64,000 bases of DNA from Macondimonas sp035325645 (lineage in GTDB: Bacteria > Pseudomonadota > Gammaproteobacteria > UBA5335): NCBI GenBank assembly GCA_035325645.1, contig DAOKZK010000002.1:21701-85700 (forward strand). The letters run 5' to 3'. This document shows, one piece after another, positions 9,670 to 18,774 of the stretch (position 1 is the first letter of the stretch; each line of letters opens with the position of its first letter). Below the pieces are notes generated by a model. It did not search any database. It was not told the DNA's origin and saw nothing but the letters and a program-made list of their open reading frames with translations. The translations under genes and the position numbers were made by a program.

Positions 9670-10179
9670 TTACTCCAACGTATCGATGATGCGGTCGACC
9701 CGATCGGGCGTCAGGTTTTCGTGATAAACATGATCGACCATCATCATGGGCGCGCCGCAACAGGCGGCCAGGCATTCCTCTTCGGGCTTGAGGAAGATTC
9801 GCCCATCCGGGGTGCTTTCCCCGACCTTGATACCGAGCTTGCGTTCCAGATGCGCGAGAATCTCTTCGCCGCCGCGGAGCATACAGCTGATATTCGTACA
9901 CACCGATACACTGTGGCGACCCACGGGTTTGGTCTCGAACATCGAGTAAAACGTAGCGACCTCGTAGACCGCCACGGCCGGCAAATCGAGGTAATCCGCC
10001 ACTGCGTCCATCAGCGCGGGCGTCAGATAACCCTGATTTTCGTGCTGTACGGCGTGCAGCGCGTAAAGGACGGCCGATTGCTTGCGTTCGGGCGGATACT
10101 GGGCGAGCCACTGATCGATCTCTTCACGCACATGCGCGGACAATCGCTCTGCGGGATTCTGGCTGGATTCCGTTGTCAC
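9670..10179 (-). CDS. nuoE: NADH-quinone oxidoreductase subunit E (24 kDa, [2Fe-2S])
   Basis: Thioredoxin-fold subunit carrying the off-pathway 2Fe-2S cluster N1a, 169 aa. Cluster cysteines are seen in VCTNISC and in ECLAACCGAP. The chosen start is the GTG at 10179, giving MTTESSQNPAERLSAHV; its first base overlaps the nuoD stop as GTGA. The reading frame is open upstream, but that part only overlaps nuoD and lacks family similarity. The protein pairs with NuoF in the NADH dehydrogenase module. Confidence 0.95.
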   Translation of the reverse strand: MTTESSQNPAERLSAHVREEIDQWLAQYPPERKQSAVLYALHAVQHENQGYLTPALMDAVADYLDLPAVAVYEVATFYSMFETKPVGRHSVSVCTNISCMLRGGEEILAHLERKLGIKVGESTPDGRIFLKPEEECLAACCGAPMMMVDHVYHENLTPDRVDRIIDTLE

Positions 10180-11429
10180 CGGTCGATCTCCCCAAAGACG
10201 ATATCCATGGTGCTGATCACGGCCACCACATCCGCCAGCATGTGCCCCTTCACCATTTCGTCCATGGCGGCGAGATGCGCAAATCCCGGCGCTCGGATCT
10301 TGAGGCGATAGGGTTTGTTGGCGCCGTCGGAGATGAGATAGCAGCCGAACTCTCCTTTCGGCGCCTCTACCGCGGCATAAGTCTCCCCTGCAGGAATACA
10401 GTAGCCTTCGGTGAACAACTTGAAGTGATGAATGAGCGACTCCATGTCCTCCTTCATCTCGGCACGCCGCGGCGGCGTGATCTTGTGATTTTCCAGCATC
10501 ACCGGGCCCGGGTTGGCGCGCAGCCACTCTATGCACTGCCGGATGATACGATTCGACTCGCGCATCTCCTGGACACGCACCAGATAGCGGTCGTAGCAAT
10601 CGCCCGTGACGCCGACGGGGATGTCGAAATCGAGCCGGTCATAGACCTCGTAGGGTTGCTTCTTGCGCAAATCCCACGCCACCCCGGACCCACGCAGCAT
10701 GGGCCCGGTGAATCCCAGCGCTATCGCGCGCTCGGCGCTCACCGCGCCGATCCCGACCGTGCGCTGTTTCCAGATGCGGTTGTTCGTCAGCAGGGTCTCG
10801 TATTCATCGACACAACCGGGAAAACGTTCTGTGAAACTTTCGAGATAATCCAGCAGCGATCCCTGCCGATCCCTGTTCAGCGCATCGAGCGATGCCCGGC
10901 CGCGCACCGGGCTGGGCTGGTATTGCGGCATGCGATCCGGCAGATCGCGCGCCACTCCGCCGGGGCGGTAGTAAGTGGCATGCATGCGCGCGCCCGAGAC
11001 GGCTTCGTAGCAATCCATCAGCGCCTCGCGCTCACGGAAGCAATACAGGAAGACGGTCATGGCACCGATGTCGAGCCCATGCGAACCCAGCCACAGCAAG
11101 TGGTTGAGGATACGTGTGATCTCATCGAACATGACGCGGATGTACTGCGCCCGCACCGGCGGGGTGATCCCGAGCAGCTTCTCGATGGCGAGCACATAGC
11201 CGTGCTCGTTGCACATCATGGACACGTAATCGAGCCGGTCCATGTAGCCGATGCTCTGATTGTAAGGCTTGGTCTCGGCAAGCTTTTCCGTAGCGCGATG
11301 CAACAGACCCACGTGTGGATCGGCGCGCTGGATCACCTCACCGTCCATTTCCAGCACGAGCCGTAACACACCGTGGGCAGCCGGGTGCTGCGGACCAAAG
11401 TTCAGCGTGTAATTCTGGATTTCAGGCAT
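10176..11429 (-). CDS. nuoD: NADH-quinone oxidoreductase subunit D (49 kDa)
   Basis: Peripheral-arm subunit that forms the quinone-reduction site with NuoB, 417 aa. Its N-terminus MPEIQNYTLNFGPQHPAAHG carries the conserved histidine next to the quinone headgroup. Other family blocks are HVGLLHRATEKLAE, MCNEHGYVLAIEKLLG and the C-terminal DIVFGEIDR end shared with NiFe hydrogenase large subunits. nuoC and nuoD are separate genes here, not fused as in Escherichia coli. The ATG overlaps the 3' end of nuoC by 8 bp. Confidence 0.97.
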   Translation of the reverse strand: MPEIQNYTLNFGPQHPAAHGVLRLVLEMDGEVIQRADPHVGLLHRATEKLAETKPYNQSIGYMDRLDYVSMMCNEHGYVLAIEKLLGITPPVRAQYIRVMFDEITRILNHLLWLGSHGLDIGAMTVFLYCFREREALMDCYEAVSGARMHATYYRPGGVARDLPDRMPQYQPSPVRGRASLDALNRDRQGSLLDYLESFTERFPGCVDEYETLLTNNRIWKQRTVGIGAVSAERAIALGFTGPMLRGSGVAWDLRKKQPYEVYDRLDFDIPVGVTGDCYDRYLVRVQEMRESNRIIRQCIEWLRANPGPVMLENHKITPPRRAEMKEDMESLIHHFKLFTEGYCIPAGETYAAVEAPKGEFGCYLISDGANKPYRLKIRAPGFAHLAAMDEMVKGHMLADVVAVISTMDIVFGEIDR

Positions 11430-12123
11430 GGGTGGACTTCCCTTCTCCAGATGCAGCCTCGGCAGCTGTGGGCCGGATCACCTTGGGAACGAGGACCCGT
11501 GGCACGATCTGCACCGGCTCATAAACCACCCGCCCCTTCTCGGCGTCGTAACGGAGCTCGACATTCCCAGATATCGGAAAGTCCTTGCGGAACGGATGCC
11601 CGACAAAACCGTAGTCGGTGAGAATGCGCCGCAAATCCGGGTGACCTGCGAAATGAATGCCATAAAGGTCGAATGCCTCACGCTCGAACCAGTTGGCAGC
11701 CGGCCAGATGTCCTGCACCGAATCGACGACCGGAAATTGCGTGTCCGCGAGCCATACGCGCAGCCGCAACCGTTGATTGCGGCTGAGCGAAAGCAGGTGA
11801 TAGACGACCGCGAACCGGCGCGGAGAGTCCTGGTCGGGATCCCGGCGACCGTCATAGCGCTGCACGCCACGGCTGTAGCCGCGCGAGGTGGCTTCGCGGG
11901 TCAGCCATTCGGCATCGCCATAGGCGAGATAATCAACGCCGCACACGTCTGTAAGTTGTACGAAGGCGAACTGCGCCTCGCGCGCAAGCGACGCGGCGAC
12001 CTCACGCAGCGCTTCCGGCGCGACTTCGAGCACGACCTCATCGGTTCGCTCGTCGTACCGCACGAGGCCCTCGGGATGACGCGCCTGCAGCGCGGCGGCG
12101 AGACCAGCCATGGACTGAGACAT
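11422..12123 (-). CDS. nuoC: NADH-quinone oxidoreductase subunit C (30 kDa)
   Basis: Structural subunit of the peripheral arm, 233 aa. I take the ATG at 12123 (MSQSMAGLAAALQARHPEGL) because it follows the nuoB stop by 8 bp; the frame stays open upstream only as overlap with nuoB. The family signature FEREAFDLYGIHFAGHPDLRRIL is split here across about residues 142-164, followed by LTDYGFVGHPFRKDFP. An ATG five codons further in is a possible alternative start. Confidence 0.95.
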   Translation of the reverse strand: MSQSMAGLAAALQARHPEGLVRYDERTDEVVLEVAPEALREVAASLAREAQFAFVQLTDVCGVDYLAYGDAEWLTREATSRGYSRGVQRYDGRRDPDQDSPRRFAVVYHLLSLSRNQRLRLRVWLADTQFPVVDSVQDIWPAANWFEREAFDLYGIHFAGHPDLRRILTDYGFVGHPFRKDFPISGNVELRYDAEKGRVVYEPVQIVPRVLVPKVIRPTAAEAASGEGKSTHA

Positions 12124-12131
12124 CCGACCTC

Positions 12132-12608
12132 CTAACGCGCGATGGTGCTGGTGCGGCGGATCTTGTTTTGCAACTGGATGATGCCGTAGAGCAGTGCCTC
12201 GGCGGTCGGCGGACAGCCGGGCACGTAGATGTCGACGGGCACCACGCGGTCGCAGCCCCGCACCACCGAGTAGGAGTAGTGGTAATACCCCCCGCCGTTG
12301 GCGCAGGAACCCATGGAGATGACCCAGCGGGGCTCGGCCATTTGGTCGTAAACCTTGCGCAGTGCCGGCGCCATCTTGTTGCACAACGTGCCGGCAACGA
12401 TCATGACGTCGGACTGGCGCGGACTGGGACGGAACATGATGCCGAATCGATCAAGGTCGTAGCGCGCAGCACCCACATGCATCATCTCGACGGCGCAGCA
12501 GGCCAGACCGAAAGTCATGGGCCAAAGCGAACCCGTGCGCGCCCAGTTGATCAGCTTGTCGGCTGTCGTGGTGACGAAACCCTTTTCGAGAACGCCCTCT
12601 ATTCCCAT
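12132..12608 (-). CDS. nuoB: NADH-quinone oxidoreductase subunit B (cluster N2)
   Basis: Carries the terminal 4Fe-4S cluster N2 that reduces quinone, 158 aa. The tandem cysteines are in FGLACCAVEMM, with further ligands in SMGSCANGGGYYHYSYSV and YVPGCPPTAEALLYG. The ATG at 12608 (MGIEGVLEKGFVTTTADKL) lies inside the last codons of nuoA, an overlap of 10 bp; the frame upstream of it is only overlap with nuoA. Confidence 0.97.
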   Translation of the reverse strand: MGIEGVLEKGFVTTTADKLINWARTGSLWPMTFGLACCAVEMMHVGAARYDLDRFGIMFRPSPRQSDVMIVAGTLCNKMAPALRKVYDQMAEPRWVISMGSCANGGGYYHYSYSVVRGCDRVVPVDIYVPGCPPTAEALLYGIIQLQNKIRRTSTIAR

Positions 12609-12955
12609 TCCAGCGCCCCCTTTTTCCATTCGTAGATGAAGCCGATCACCAGGATGCCCAGGAAGATCGCCATCGCGACAAGTCCGGGAGCGCCGATCTC
12701 CCGCAAGGCAATTGCCCAGGGAAACAGAAACGCCACCTCGAGATCGAACACGATGAACAGAATCGCCACGAGGTAGTAGCGTACGTCGAACTTGACCCGC
12801 GCATCTTCGAAGGCTTCGAAACCGCACTCGTACGGGGAAAGCTTTTGCGCGTCCGGCCGACGCGGGCCCAGCACGAAGCCGGCGGCGAGCGGCACAATCC
12901 CGATCACGATGGCTAAGGCAAAAAAGATCAGAATCGGAAAATAGTTTTCCAGCAC
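12599..12955 (-). CDS. nuoA: NADH-quinone oxidoreductase subunit A
   Basis: First gene of the nuo operon, a three-helix membrane subunit (ND3 family), 118 aa, the usual length. The GTG at 12955 gives MLENYFPILIFFALAIVIG, the expected N-terminus, and has an AAGGAGG sequence 11 nt upstream. A TTG at 13000 in the same frame would add 15 residues that are not family-like. The conserved cysteine loop is in KLSPYECGFEAFEDARVKFD. Transcription probably starts upstream of, or reads through, the tRNA-Leu gene. Confidence 0.93.
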   Translation of the reverse strand: MLENYFPILIFFALAIVIGIVPLAAGFVLGPRRPDAQKLSPYECGFEAFEDARVKFDVRYYLVAILFIVFDLEVAFLFPWAIALREIGAPGLVAMAIFLGILVIGFIYEWKKGALEWE

Positions 12956-13024
12956 GATAAGGCCCGCCTCCTTTCGGTACAGCGACTCTGGATCGGACAA
13001 CCGCTAGAACGGTTCTGGATTTTC

Positions 13025-13109
13025 TGGTGCCGATGGTCGGACTCGAACCGACACGACTTGCGTCACCACCCCCTCAAGATGGCGTGTCTACCAATTCCAC
13101 CACATCGGC
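13025..13109 (-). tRNA. tRNA-Leu (anticodon GAG)
   Basis: On the minus strand the 85-nt sequence starts GCCGATGTGGTGGAATTGGT and ends ATCGGCACCA. The acceptor stem pairs GCCGATG with CATCGGC, and the CCA end is encoded. The anticodon stem CCATC/GGTGG encloses the loop TTGAGGG, giving GAG. A long variable arm typical of leucine tRNAs follows, and the T arm contains GGTTCGAGTCC. Placement between secG and nuoA is common in gammaproteobacteria. Confidence 0.97.
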
Positions 13110-13181
13110 CGATGATCTATCGCTGTCAGGCGCGGCCGCTAAGCCGGCCTGAGTGGGCGCCCATTGTATACTCACCCTGTG

Positions 13182-13565
13182 CTATTTCCCACCCTCGGAC
13201 GGCGGAAGATCGGACGGGGTTTCGGACCCATCCGCATCCGGCGTCGGGGTAGACGTAGTGGGCGGAAGGTCGGTCACTTCGGGTGCGACGGTGCGTGCAG
13301 CCGGCGTCCGATCCATTACGCTCCCCGCCTTGTCGGGACGGGCAAAGAGATAACCCAGCCCCAGACTGCTGAGAAAGAACAGCGCCGCAACGGCAGCCGT
13401 GGAGCGGCTCAGAAAATTGGCCGAACCGCGCGCACCAAACATGGTGTTCGAGGCTCCGGCCCCGAATGCCGCGCCTGCGTCAGCGCCCTTGCCATGCTGC
13501 AGCAAGGCCAGGACGATCAGAACCAGAGCCAGTAGAAGGTGGATGATCAGTAAAACCGTCTGCAT
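13182..13565 (-). CDS. secG: Preprotein translocase subunit SecG
   Basis: Auxiliary membrane subunit of the SecYEG channel, 127 aa. It has the family layout of two membrane helices (residues 2-20 and 55-75) separated by the conserved loop ALLQHGKGADAGAAFGAG and NTMFGARGSANFLSRST. The C-terminal tail is low-complexity, rich in Pro, Thr, Asp and Ser, which is usual for SecG from high-G+C proteobacteria. It follows tpiA by 5 bp, so the two are likely co-transcribed. Confidence 0.95.
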   Translation of the reverse strand: MQTVLLIIHLLLALVLIVLALLQHGKGADAGAAFGAGASNTMFGARGSANFLSRSTAAVAALFFLSSLGLGYLFARPDKAGSVMDRTPAARTVAPEVTDLPPTTSTPTPDADGSETPSDLPPSEGGK

Positions 13566-13570
13566 CTCGT

Positions 13571-14353
13571 TTAGCTTCCCGAGCGAACGATCGCGCCGGC
13601 CGACCGACAGATCGCGAGAAAATCCGCGGCCTTCAGCGAAGCGCCACCAACCAGTCCGCCGTCGACATCCGGCATGGCGAAAAGGGCCGCGGCATTATCC
13701 GGCTTGACACTCCCGCCGTAAAGAATGCGTCGCGTATCGGCAATGGCGCGATCGGTCTGCGCGGCAATCCAGCCGCGAACGAAGGCGTGAACCGCCTGCG
13801 CCTGTTCGGGGGTGGCATTGCGACCGGTTCCGATCGCCCAGACGGGCTCATAAGCGACGATGCAATGCTCGAATGCCTGTCCACCGGCCACGTTGGCAAC
13901 GGCCTGCAACTGCGCCCCGATCACGGCTTCCGTGCGCAGTCCTTCCCGCTCAGCCAAGGTCTCCCCCACGCACAGGATGGGCGTCAGCCCTGCCTCCAAG
14001 GCAGCCTGGAGCTTGGCGCCGACGCTATCGTTGCTCTCGCCCAGCAATTGACGCCGCTCCGAATGGCCCGCCAAGACATGAGACACGCCCATGTCCATGA
14101 GCATCGCGCCGCTGATCTCGCCGGTACGCGCGCCATCTTCAGCTTGGGCGCAGAGGTCCTGAGCGCCCAGCAGGAGGGGCGTTCCCTCCCCCACCACCTG
14201 GCGGACAGCCTCGAGATGAACGAAAGACGGACAGATCAGGATGTCGCACGGTTGCTCCGGCACGAGGCCCGCTGCGATATCACCAGCCAGGGCACGAGCA
14301 CTTGCCCTGCGGCCAAACATCTTCCAGTTCCCGGCAACCATCTTGCGACGCAT
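13571..14353 (-). CDS. tpiA: Triosephosphate isomerase
   Basis: Glycolytic and gluconeogenic enzyme interconverting glyceraldehyde-3-phosphate and dihydroxyacetone phosphate, 260 aa TIM barrel. The active-site residues are visible: Asn and Lys in AGNWKM near residue 10, His in LAGHSERRQ, Glu in VAYEPVWAIGTG, and the phosphate-binding YGGSVKPDNA. It lies 29 bp downstream of glmM and 5 bp upstream of secG. ATG 14353 gives the expected N-terminus MRRKMVAGNWKM. Confidence 0.97.
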   Translation of the reverse strand: MRRKMVAGNWKMFGRRASARALAGDIAAGLVPEQPCDILICPSFVHLEAVRQVVGEGTPLLLGAQDLCAQAEDGARTGEISGAMLMDMGVSHVLAGHSERRQLLGESNDSVGAKLQAALEAGLTPILCVGETLAEREGLRTEAVIGAQLQAVANVAGGQAFEHCIVAYEPVWAIGTGRNATPEQAQAVHAFVRGWIAAQTDRAIADTRRILYGGSVKPDNAAALFAMPDVDGGLVGGASLKAADFLAICRSAGAIVRSGS

Positions 14354-14382
14354 GACTCACTCCCCAAAGGTCGACGATCCAT

Positions 14383-15756
14383 TCACTCTCGAAACGGTGG
14401 CATCGCGCGCGGCGCAAGACCCGCACATTCCTCAGCGATGGCGGCAAGCCGACTCGCGTGCAGGCGCACCAGATCGGCATCGGCGCCTTCGACCATGACG
14501 CGCAGCAAGGGCTCCGTGCCTGATGGTCGCAACACAATGCGTCCTTCCACACCCAGCGCCTTGCGAGCCTCGCCCAATGCCTGCTGAAGGCGAGGATGAC
14601 CCTCGACCGCCTGGGCCGCGGGTATGGCAACGTTGATCAGCTCCTGCGGATAACGCGGCATGCCGGCAACCAGATCCACGAGGCGCCGCCCCGTCGCCGC
14701 CATCACGCCCAGAACCTGGAGGGCGGCCACGATACCGTCGCCGGTCATCGTCCGATCAAGGCAGATAATGTGCCCGGAGGGTTCGCCGCCGAGCACGCCG
14801 CGCTCCCGCCGGAGCAGATCCATGACATGCCGATCGCCGACGGCGGCGCGCTGGAATCCCACGCCGTGGGCGGCAAGCGCCCGCTCCAGCCCCAGATTGC
14901 TCATCAGTGTGCCGACGACCGGCCCTTGCAGTCGACCCGCCCGCTGGAACTCCAGCGCCAGCACATAAAGGATCTGGTCCCCATCGACGACCGCGCCGTG
15001 GCTGTCGACCAGCAACAAGCGATCGCCATCCCCGTCGAGCGCCAGGCCGACGTCCGCACCGCTCACGACCACCAGGCGCTGCAGCGATGCCGGATCCATG
15101 CTACCGCAACCATCATTGATATTGAGGCCGTCGGGTGCCACACCGGTCGCGACGACGGTGGCGCCCAACTCGGTCAGGACGTCGGGCGCGATGTTGTAGG
15201 TCGCACCATTGGCACAGTCGACGGCAATCCGCATGCCTTTGAGGCTGATGCCGCCATTCAAGGTGGACTTGCAGAATTCGATGTACCGGCCACCGGCATC
15301 GGTGATTCGGGAGACCTTTCCCAGGCGGGCGGAGTCGACCATGGCCAAGGGGCCGTCGAGCGCTTCCTCGATCGCCCTCTCGACCTCGTCGGACAATTTG
15401 TCGCCGGTCGGAGAAAAAAACTTGATGCCGTTGTCATGAAAGGGATTATGGGAGGCGCTGATGACCACTCCGGCACTCGCCCTGAAGGTCTTCGTCAGAT
15501 AGGCCACGGCGGGCGTGGGCATCGGGCCCAGCAGCCGAACGCCGACACCTGCCGCGGAAAATCCGGCTTCCAGTGCCGACTCGAACATGTATCCTGAAAT
15601 GCGGGTGTCCTTTCCGATCAGCACGCAGCCGCGCCCCTCGGGGTCCAGCACGCGCCCCGCCGCCATGCCCAGTCGCAGGATGAACTCGGGCGTCATCGGC
15701 GACTCGCCGACCCGTCCCCGGATGCCGTCCGTCCCAAAGTAACGACGTCGACCCAT
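14383..15756 (-). CDS. glmM: Phosphoglucosamine mutase
   Basis: Converts glucosamine-6-phosphate to glucosamine-1-phosphate for UDP-GlcNAc, peptidoglycan and LPS synthesis, 457 aa. The N-terminus RRYFGTDGIRGRVG is diagnostic. The phosphoserine loop is GVVISASHNPFHDNGIK (catalytic Ser near residue 102), the metal-binding loop is DGDGDRLLLVD, and the sugar-binding loop is GGEPSGHI. The C-terminal phosphate site is VLRPSGTEPLLRVMVEG. It is 19 bp downstream of folP, a conserved linkage. Confidence 0.97.
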   Translation of the reverse strand: MGRRRYFGTDGIRGRVGESPMTPEFILRLGMAAGRVLDPEGRGCVLIGKDTRISGYMFESALEAGFSAAGVGVRLLGPMPTPAVAYLTKTFRASAGVVISASHNPFHDNGIKFFSPTGDKLSDEVERAIEEALDGPLAMVDSARLGKVSRITDAGGRYIEFCKSTLNGGISLKGMRIAVDCANGATYNIAPDVLTELGATVVATGVAPDGLNINDGCGSMDPASLQRLVVVSGADVGLALDGDGDRLLLVDSHGAVVDGDQILYVLALEFQRAGRLQGPVVGTLMSNLGLERALAAHGVGFQRAAVGDRHVMDLLRRERGVLGGEPSGHIICLDRTMTGDGIVAALQVLGVMAATGRRLVDLVAGMPRYPQELINVAIPAAQAVEGHPRLQQALGEARKALGVEGRIVLRPSGTEPLLRVMVEGADADLVRLHASRLAAIAEECAGLAPRAMPPFRE

Positions 15757-15775
15757 TTACCCCAACCTCACGCGT

Positions 15776-16615
15776 TCATGCATCTGCCCGTGCCGCGCGC
15801 TCGGACGCGAGGACGTGCCAGATGCGCAGCGCATCCACCGTCGCGCGCACATCATGCACGCGAACGACTGCCGCCCCTCGCGCCGCTGCCCACAGCGCGC
15901 CGGCCAGACTCGCGGGCAGTCGCTCGGAAACCGCGTTCCCACCGAGCATCTGCCCGAGCATCGACTTACGGGACAAGCCGACGACGACGGGGCACTGCAA
16001 CAGCCTCAAGCGGTCGAGCTGCGCCAAAAGGGCGAGATTATGCGTCAAGTCCTTGCCAAAACCGAATCCGGGGTCGATCCAGAGACGGGTGCGGTCGATC
16101 CCCACCGCCTCACACGCAGCAATGCGTTCCGCCAGAAAGACCATCACCTCGCCCACGACGTCCGGGCCGTAGCAAGGACTGGCCTGCATGGTGCGGGGCT
16201 CGCCCCGCATGTGCATCAGGCAGACCGGAACCCCGGTTGCGGCGGCCGCTTCCAGAGCGCCCGGCATGCGCAGCGCGCGTACATCGTTGATCAGGCGCGC
16301 GCCGACGGCAACCGCCGCACGCATGACCTCGGGGTTGCTGGTATCGACCGAGAGCGGAGTGTCCGTTTCGCGGGCCAGCGCTTCGATGACCGGGAGGACC
16401 CGATCCATTTCCTCCTGCACGGGCACCGACGCCGCTCCGGGGCGCGTAGACTCCCCGCCGATGTCGAGGATATCCGCGCCCTCGTCGATCAGTCGCAGCC
16501 CCTGGGCGATCGCTTGTCGTGGCTGGACGTATCGGCCTCCATCCGAGAAGGAATCGGGCGTCACATTCAAGATTCCCATGACCTGACATCGGTCATGCGG
16601 CAGCGCAAAACTCAT
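15776..16615 (-). CDS. folP: Dihydropteroate synthase
   Basis: Folate-pathway enzyme joining p-aminobenzoate to the pterin pyrophosphate, 279 aa. Signature blocks are MGILNVTPDSFSDGG near residues 13-27, DIGGESTRPGA near residues 55-65, and SRKSMLG. The start is the ATG at 16615 (MSFALPHDRCQ), which has GAGG five bases upstream. An in-frame ATG at 16630 adds only five residues and has a weaker ribosome site. It heads the folP-glmM-tpiA-secG run downstream of the ftsH terminator, although ftsH read-through is possible. Confidence 0.95.
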   Translation of the reverse strand: MSFALPHDRCQVMGILNVTPDSFSDGGRYVQPRQAIAQGLRLIDEGADILDIGGESTRPGAASVPVQEEMDRVLPVIEALARETDTPLSVDTSNPEVMRAAVAVGARLINDVRALRMPGALEAAAATGVPVCLMHMRGEPRTMQASPCYGPDVVGEVMVFLAERIAACEAVGIDRTRLWIDPGFGFGKDLTHNLALLAQLDRLRLLQCPVVVGLSRKSMLGQMLGGNAVSERLPASLAGALWAAARGAAVVRVHDVRATVDALRIWHVLASERAARADA

Positions 16616-16673
16616 CCCGTCCTCAACCATCCTGCTCGGATTCCGGATGGGCTGCAGCACGCAGCCCGCAATG

Positions 16674-16708
16674 AAAAGAGCCGATGGCCACCCATCGGCC
16701 ATCGGCTC
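16674..16708 (-). terminator. Rho-independent terminator after ftsH
   Basis: A perfect 12-bp inverted repeat (GAGCCGATGGCC / GGCCATCGGCTC) with a 7-nt loop lies at 16678-16708. On the minus strand it is followed directly by TTTT. It sits 25 bp after the ftsH stop codon and about 60 bp before the folP start, so it should end or attenuate ftsH transcription. Confidence 0.85.
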
Positions 16709-16732
16709 ATGCGTTGCGTCTGAATCGGGCGA

Positions 16733-18694
16733 TCAGGCGACCGGGCCGGGAAGCTCGGGCGACGGGCCCTTGCTGGCGCCGGCGGTACCCGGCGGCTTCG
16801 CGTCGCCGACAACGGCCTTGCCAGACGTCGAATCGGAATCGTCATCCCGCTTTTCGCCCCAGCCCTTGGGTGGAGGCGGCTCCAACCCGGCCATGATGGC
16901 ATCGATCTGCTCCCGGTCGATCGTTTCATACTTCATCAGCGCCGCCGCCATCAGGTGCAACCGGTCCATCGATGCCTGGAGGATATTGCGCGCCTTGTCG
17001 TAATTACGGTTGATGATGGTGCGCACCTCCTCGTCGATCGCGTGCGCCGTATCGTCCGACATCGCCTGGGCACCGCTGCGTCCGCCATAGGCGCCGCCCA
17101 TGTAACCCGCCGCCTCGTCATCGCCGTAAGCCAAAGGACCCAGGCGCTCCGACAAACCCCAGCGCGTCACCATGTTGCGGGCAATCTCAGTCGCCCGCTC
17201 GATGTCATTGGACGCTCCTGTCGTGACCGATTCAAATCCGAAGATCAATTCCTCGGCCACCCGTCCGCCGAACAGACTGGCAAGCTGGCTTTCCAGTCGC
17301 CGCTTGCTGTAGCTGTAGCGATCGTCCTCGGGCAGGAACATGGTCACACCGAGCGCACGACCGCGGGGCATGATGCTGATCTTGTAGACGGGGTCATGAT
17401 CGGGGACGTTAAGGCCGACGATGGCGTGGCCGGCCTCGTGGTAAGCGGTGAGCCGCTTTTCGTCCTCGCTCATGACCATGGAGCGGCGCTCCACACCCAT
17501 CATGATCTTGTCCTTCGCGCGCTCGAACAGGTCCATGCCGACCACGCGCCGCCCCAGACGGGCCGCAATCAAAGCCGCCTCGTTCACGAGATTGGCCAGC
17601 TCGGCGCCTGAAAATCCGGGCGTGCCACGGGCGATCACGGCCGCCTCGACATCTTCGCCGACCGGCACCTTGCGCATGTGGACCTTGAGAATGTGCTCGC
17701 GTCCGCGCACATCGGGCAGCCCAACCGTCACCTGCCGGTCGAACCGGCCCGGGCGCAGCAAGGCCTTGTCGAGCACATCTGCCCGGTTGGTGGCTGCGAT
17801 GACGATCACGCCTTCATTGCCCTCGAAGCCATCCATCTCGACCAGAAGCTGGTTGAGTGTCTGTTCTCGCTCGTCGTGACCGCCGCCGAGACCGGCACCC
17901 CGATGACGTCCGACCGCATCGATCTCATCGATGAAGATGATGCAGGGTGCGTGCTTCTTGGCCTGCTCGAACATGTCGCGCACCCGGCTGGCGCCCACGC
18001 CGACGAACATTTCGACGAAATCGGAGCCCGAGATGGTAAAGAAGGGCACCTTGGCCTCGCCCGCGATCGCACGGGCCAACAGGGTCTTGCCGGTTCCCGG
18101 TGGGCCGATCATCAAGACGCCGCGCGGGATCTTGCCGCCCAGCCTCTGGAACTTGCCAGGGTCACGCAGGAACTCGACCAGCTCGACGACCTCTTCCTTG
18201 GCCTCGTCACAGCCGGCCACGTCTGCAAAGGTTACCTTGACCTGGTCTTCCTGCAGCATGCGCGCCTTGCTCTTGCCGAAGCTCATGGCGCCGCGGCCTG
18301 CCCCGCCGCCCTGCATCTGACGCATGAAAAAGATCCACACGCCGATCAGCAACAGGAAGGGGAACCAGGAAATGAAGATCTGCATCAGCAGCGATTGCTG
18401 TTCCGGTTCCTTGCCCACCACGGTCACGTTCTGATCCAGAAGATCGGCGACGAGCTTGGAGTTGCTGGTTTCAGGGCTGTAGGTGGTGAACCGTTCACCG
18501 CTGGACAGCTGCCCGACGATCTTGCGGCCATCGATCTCGACCCGCGTCACGGCGCCGTCATGCACCTGGACCAGGAAGTCCGAATACGGCAGCTTCTGCG
18601 CGCTCGGCGCACGCGTGCCGAAGCCGTTGAACACGGACATCAGCACCGCGGCGATGACCACCCACAAGATCAGATTTTTTGCCATGTCGTTCAA
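16733..18694 (-). CDS. ftsH: ATP-dependent zinc metalloprotease FtsH
   Basis: Membrane-anchored AAA+ protease that degrades misassembled membrane proteins and regulatory proteins, 653 aa. Two N-terminal membrane helices (residues 5-24 and 105-125) flank a periplasmic domain. The AAA module has Walker A GPPGTGKTLLA and Walker B CIIFIDEIDAVGR, with GRFDRQ and SRH motifs after it; the zinc site is HEAGHAIVG. The TTG at 18694 (MNDMAKNLILW) is preferred because AGAGGG lies 8 nt upstream. The ATG at 18685 is the alternative. The C-terminus is Pro/Gly-rich. Confidence 0.95.
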   Translation of the reverse strand: MNDMAKNLILWVVIAAVLMSVFNGFGTRAPSAQKLPYSDFLVQVHDGAVTRVEIDGRKIVGQLSSGERFTTYSPETSNSKLVADLLDQNVTVVGKEPEQQSLLMQIFISWFPFLLLIGVWIFFMRQMQGGGAGRGAMSFGKSKARMLQEDQVKVTFADVAGCDEAKEEVVELVEFLRDPGKFQRLGGKIPRGVLMIGPPGTGKTLLARAIAGEAKVPFFTISGSDFVEMFVGVGASRVRDMFEQAKKHAPCIIFIDEIDAVGRHRGAGLGGGHDEREQTLNQLLVEMDGFEGNEGVIVIAATNRADVLDKALLRPGRFDRQVTVGLPDVRGREHILKVHMRKVPVGEDVEAAVIARGTPGFSGAELANLVNEAALIAARLGRRVVGMDLFERAKDKIMMGVERRSMVMSEDEKRLTAYHEAGHAIVGLNVPDHDPVYKISIMPRGRALGVTMFLPEDDRYSYSKRRLESQLASLFGGRVAEELIFGFESVTTGASNDIERATEIARNMVTRWGLSERLGPLAYGDDEAAGYMGGAYGGRSGAQAMSDDTAHAIDEEVRTIINRNYDKARNILQASMDRLHLMAAALMKYETIDREQIDAIMAGLEPPPPKGWGEKRDDDSDSTSGKAVVGDAKPPGTAGASKGPSPELPGPVA

Positions 18695-18774
18695 TGTACC
18701 GGCCCTCTTGAAAGGCGCCTACTGGAAAGCTTCTATAAAAAGCCAGCCCTTATGAGACTTTCGATTAGACCCTA

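Noticed and set aside
13160..13175. TATACAAT-like -10 before tRNA-Leu (minus strand)
   Set aside because: No acceptable -35 at the right distance; the tRNA may be transcribed from further upstream.
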